DNA of 64,000 nucleotides from Metarhizium brunneum (Eukaryota; Ascomycota; Sordariomycetes; Hypocreales; Clavicipitaceae): NCBI RefSeq assembly GCF_013426205.1, contig NC_089428.1, positions 2,728,001 to 2,792,000 of the forward strand, read 5' to 3'. Shown piece by piece: positions 62,501 to 64,000 of this stretch (position 1 is its first letter; each line of letters starts with the position of its first letter). The notes under the pieces were generated by a model. It saw only the letters and a program-made list of their open reading frames with translations, ran no database searches and was not told where the DNA came from. The position numbers and the translations under genes were made by a program.

Positions 62501-64000
62501 TGTGGCCCTCTGCTTTGAGAAATCGATGTGGGCGACGGTGGCGATGCTCGCCATGGTCAAGACTGGCGGAGCCTTCGTATTGCTGGACGCCTCCCTTCCC
62601 CAGCAACGCCTCAAGTCCGTGGTTGGGCAAGTGGAGGCGGCCTTGATTCTGACTTCTTCTACGAATGAAACTTTGAGTCGGCAGCTCTGCGAAAATGTGG
62701 TCATCGCTCAAGACTTGATGACCGGGATGCAAGATATTGTGCGCCCTCTGCCAGCCCCTGAACTTGACTCGGTCATTTACGCTGTTTTCACTTCTGGTAC
62801 TACCGGAACACCAAAGGGCGCCATTATTAACCACAGAAGCTCTGCTTCGGCTGTTCTTCATCAGATCAAAGGGTTCGGTTATACAACTGAAACCCGAGTG
62901 TACGATTTTTCCACATATAGCTTTGACGGCTGCATCTTGAATGCCTTTACCGTGCTCGCTGCTGGCGGCTGCCTATGTGTCCCTACGGATGATGGCCGCA
63001 AAAACAATTTGGCTGACAGTATGGAGTCGTTGAGATCCAACGCCGTGTTTCTCACTCCGTCTGTTGCCGAGCTACTATCTCCAGAACAGCTACCGTCACT
63101 GAGGTCCATGATTCTCGGTGGAGAAGCCATACGCGTCAAGGACATCCAGCCATGGTGGGACTCAGAGTCTGTCAAGATCATTACTATTTATGGACCAAGC
63201 GAGTGTACTCCAGTCAGCATGATCAACCCCGAGCCGACGAGCCCCGAAAATGCCATCCGCCTCGGATGGGGCGCCGGGCAAGTGACGTGGATTGTGGACC
63301 CGGAGGATTTCAATTCCCTGACTCCCCTCGGTAGTATTGGTGAGCTTCTACTTGAAGGTCCTCTTGTCGGTCAGGGCTATTTGCATGAGCCGGAGAAGAC
63401 GGCGGACGCCTTTGTCGTGGACCCCGTGTGGTTGCTGCAAGGCGTAGATGGTCGCCCTGGTCGACACGGGAGACTTTACAAGACGGGTGACTTGGTTCGG
63501 TACAACCAAGATGGCAGCATATCATATATTGGCCGCAAAGATGACCAAGTCAAGCTTCGTGGACAGCGAGTCGAGCTCGGCGAGGTTGAACGCCACGTTC
63601 GGATTAGCATGCCGCAGGCAAAGCAGGCTGTTGCTGAAGTCATTGTGCCACGGTCGGATAAGTCAAATCCAGCGCTAGCCGTCTTCCTCCAGATTGAGGA
63701 CAGCATGATGATCAACGGCGTCTCAACAGAAAACCCCCCCAAAGCAGCGGTCCTGCTGCCCTCTGCAGATGTCCTGCAGAAGCTGGCCGAAAGTCTTCCC
63801 ACATACATGGTGCCGACAGTATTTTTCGCAATGCGGCAACTCCCAATGGGCACAACCGGAAAGATGGACAGAAAGGAGCTGCGCCGTATTGGTTCATCCT
63901 TTTCTGCCCATGAGCTAGCTCAGGCACGAACAGCCCAGCAAGGGCCAAAGCGGCAACCGGCATCAGAGGCGGAGCGGCAGATGCAACAAGTTTGGGCAAA
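50551..64000 (+). CDS. dtxS1: destruxin-type nonribosomal peptide synthetase (5' part)
   Basis: Giant NRPS, open at the right edge. Exon 1 is 50551-58866 (2772 codons), the intron 58867-58916 (GTAAGA...CACTAAC...AAG), and exon 2 runs past 64000. Order seen: truncated C (residues 1-230, lacking HHxxxDG); A1 (about 260-770), T1 (ELGGDS near 815), C2 (900-1300, HHSLFDE), A2 (1325-1845), T2 (RLGGDS near 1890), E2 (1967-2363, HHLVIDLVSW and EGHGRE); C3 (from 2424, NHAITDG), A3 (about 59150-60690), T3 (ELGGDS at 60834-60848), C4 (61070-62300, HHVLYDGW), A4 (62340-63900), then the T4 start. After the SYSF/SYAF motif A1, A3 and A4 keep the amine-binding Asp; A2 has Gly, as in hydroxy-acid domains. 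No N-methyltransferase occurs up to here. This fits beta-Ala, D-HICA, Pro, Ile, then N-Me-Val and N-Me-Ala outside the window (inference). Confidence 0.94.

Noticed and set aside
1..64000. tRNA, rRNA, CRISPR arrays, bacterial-type operons or riboswitches
   Set aside because: I found no cloverleaf, rRNA-like or regularly spaced repeat structure by eye; the window is eukaryotic. A tRNA scan would settle the small RNA genes.

Overview
The window is filamentous-fungal nuclear DNA. Its genes carry many short introns of about 50-100 nt with GT...CTAAC...AG signals, and it holds ascomycete gene families, long intergenic spacers and an AT-rich, mutation-scarred transposon island. Two secondary-metabolite loci point to Metarhizium or a close hypocrealean relative. 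One is a pigment-type polyketide locus (laccase, EthD protein, non-reducing PKS). The other has the gene order of the destruxin cluster (decarboxylase dtxS4, aldo-keto reductase dtxS3, P450 dtxS2, NRPS dtxS1).

Layout. 1-1.3 kb: 3' part of the DEAD-box helicase gene dbp3. 2-3.7 kb: a secreted subtilisin-like protease on the minus strand with an unusual duplicated Cys-rich tail. 3.7-6.5 kb: no convincing gene. 6.5-17.6 kb: the pigment locus, with a multicopper oxidase (-) divergent from an EthD protein (+), followed by an eight-exon SAT-KS-AT-PT-ACP-ACP-TE polyketide synthase (+). 17.6-22.4 kb: mostly empty, with one secreted CAP-domain protein. 22.4-24.3 kb: an intact six-exon MFS transporter (-). 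24.3-29.4 kb: AT-rich island with a broken CAP paralogue, a small secreted Cys protein, a 96-bp tandem repeat, a telomere-like motif and a non-LTR retrotransposon fragment. 31.7-33.7 kb: a four-exon conserved gene of unknown function. 34.3-64 kb: the destruxin-type cluster.

The destruxin-type cluster reads: full-length ABCB exporter (-), a complete second-type V-ATPase subunit B gene (+), dtxS4 (-), dtxS3 (-), dtxS2 (+) and the giant dtxS1 (+), which runs off the window in its fourth module. dtxS4 would supply beta-alanine and dtxS3 the 2-hydroxy-4-methylpentanoate (HICA) unit. dtxS1 would assemble the depsipeptide and dtxS2 would oxidise it. The NRPS supports this by itself: the second adenylation domain has Gly where amino-acid-activating domains have the amine-binding Asp, and that module ends in an epimerisation domain, as needed for D-HICA.

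The most interesting observation is the V-ATPase B gene. Destruxins are known V-ATPase inhibitors, so a divergent, intact copy of a target-complex subunit inside the cluster, divergently paired with the exporter, looks like a built-in self-resistance gene. Both divergent intergenic regions of the cluster (ABC/V-ATPase B and dtxS3/dtxS2) carry the same 24-bp palindrome, a candidate binding site for a cluster regulator.

All introns were placed by eye from splice consensus, frame and family conservation; none has transcript support here.
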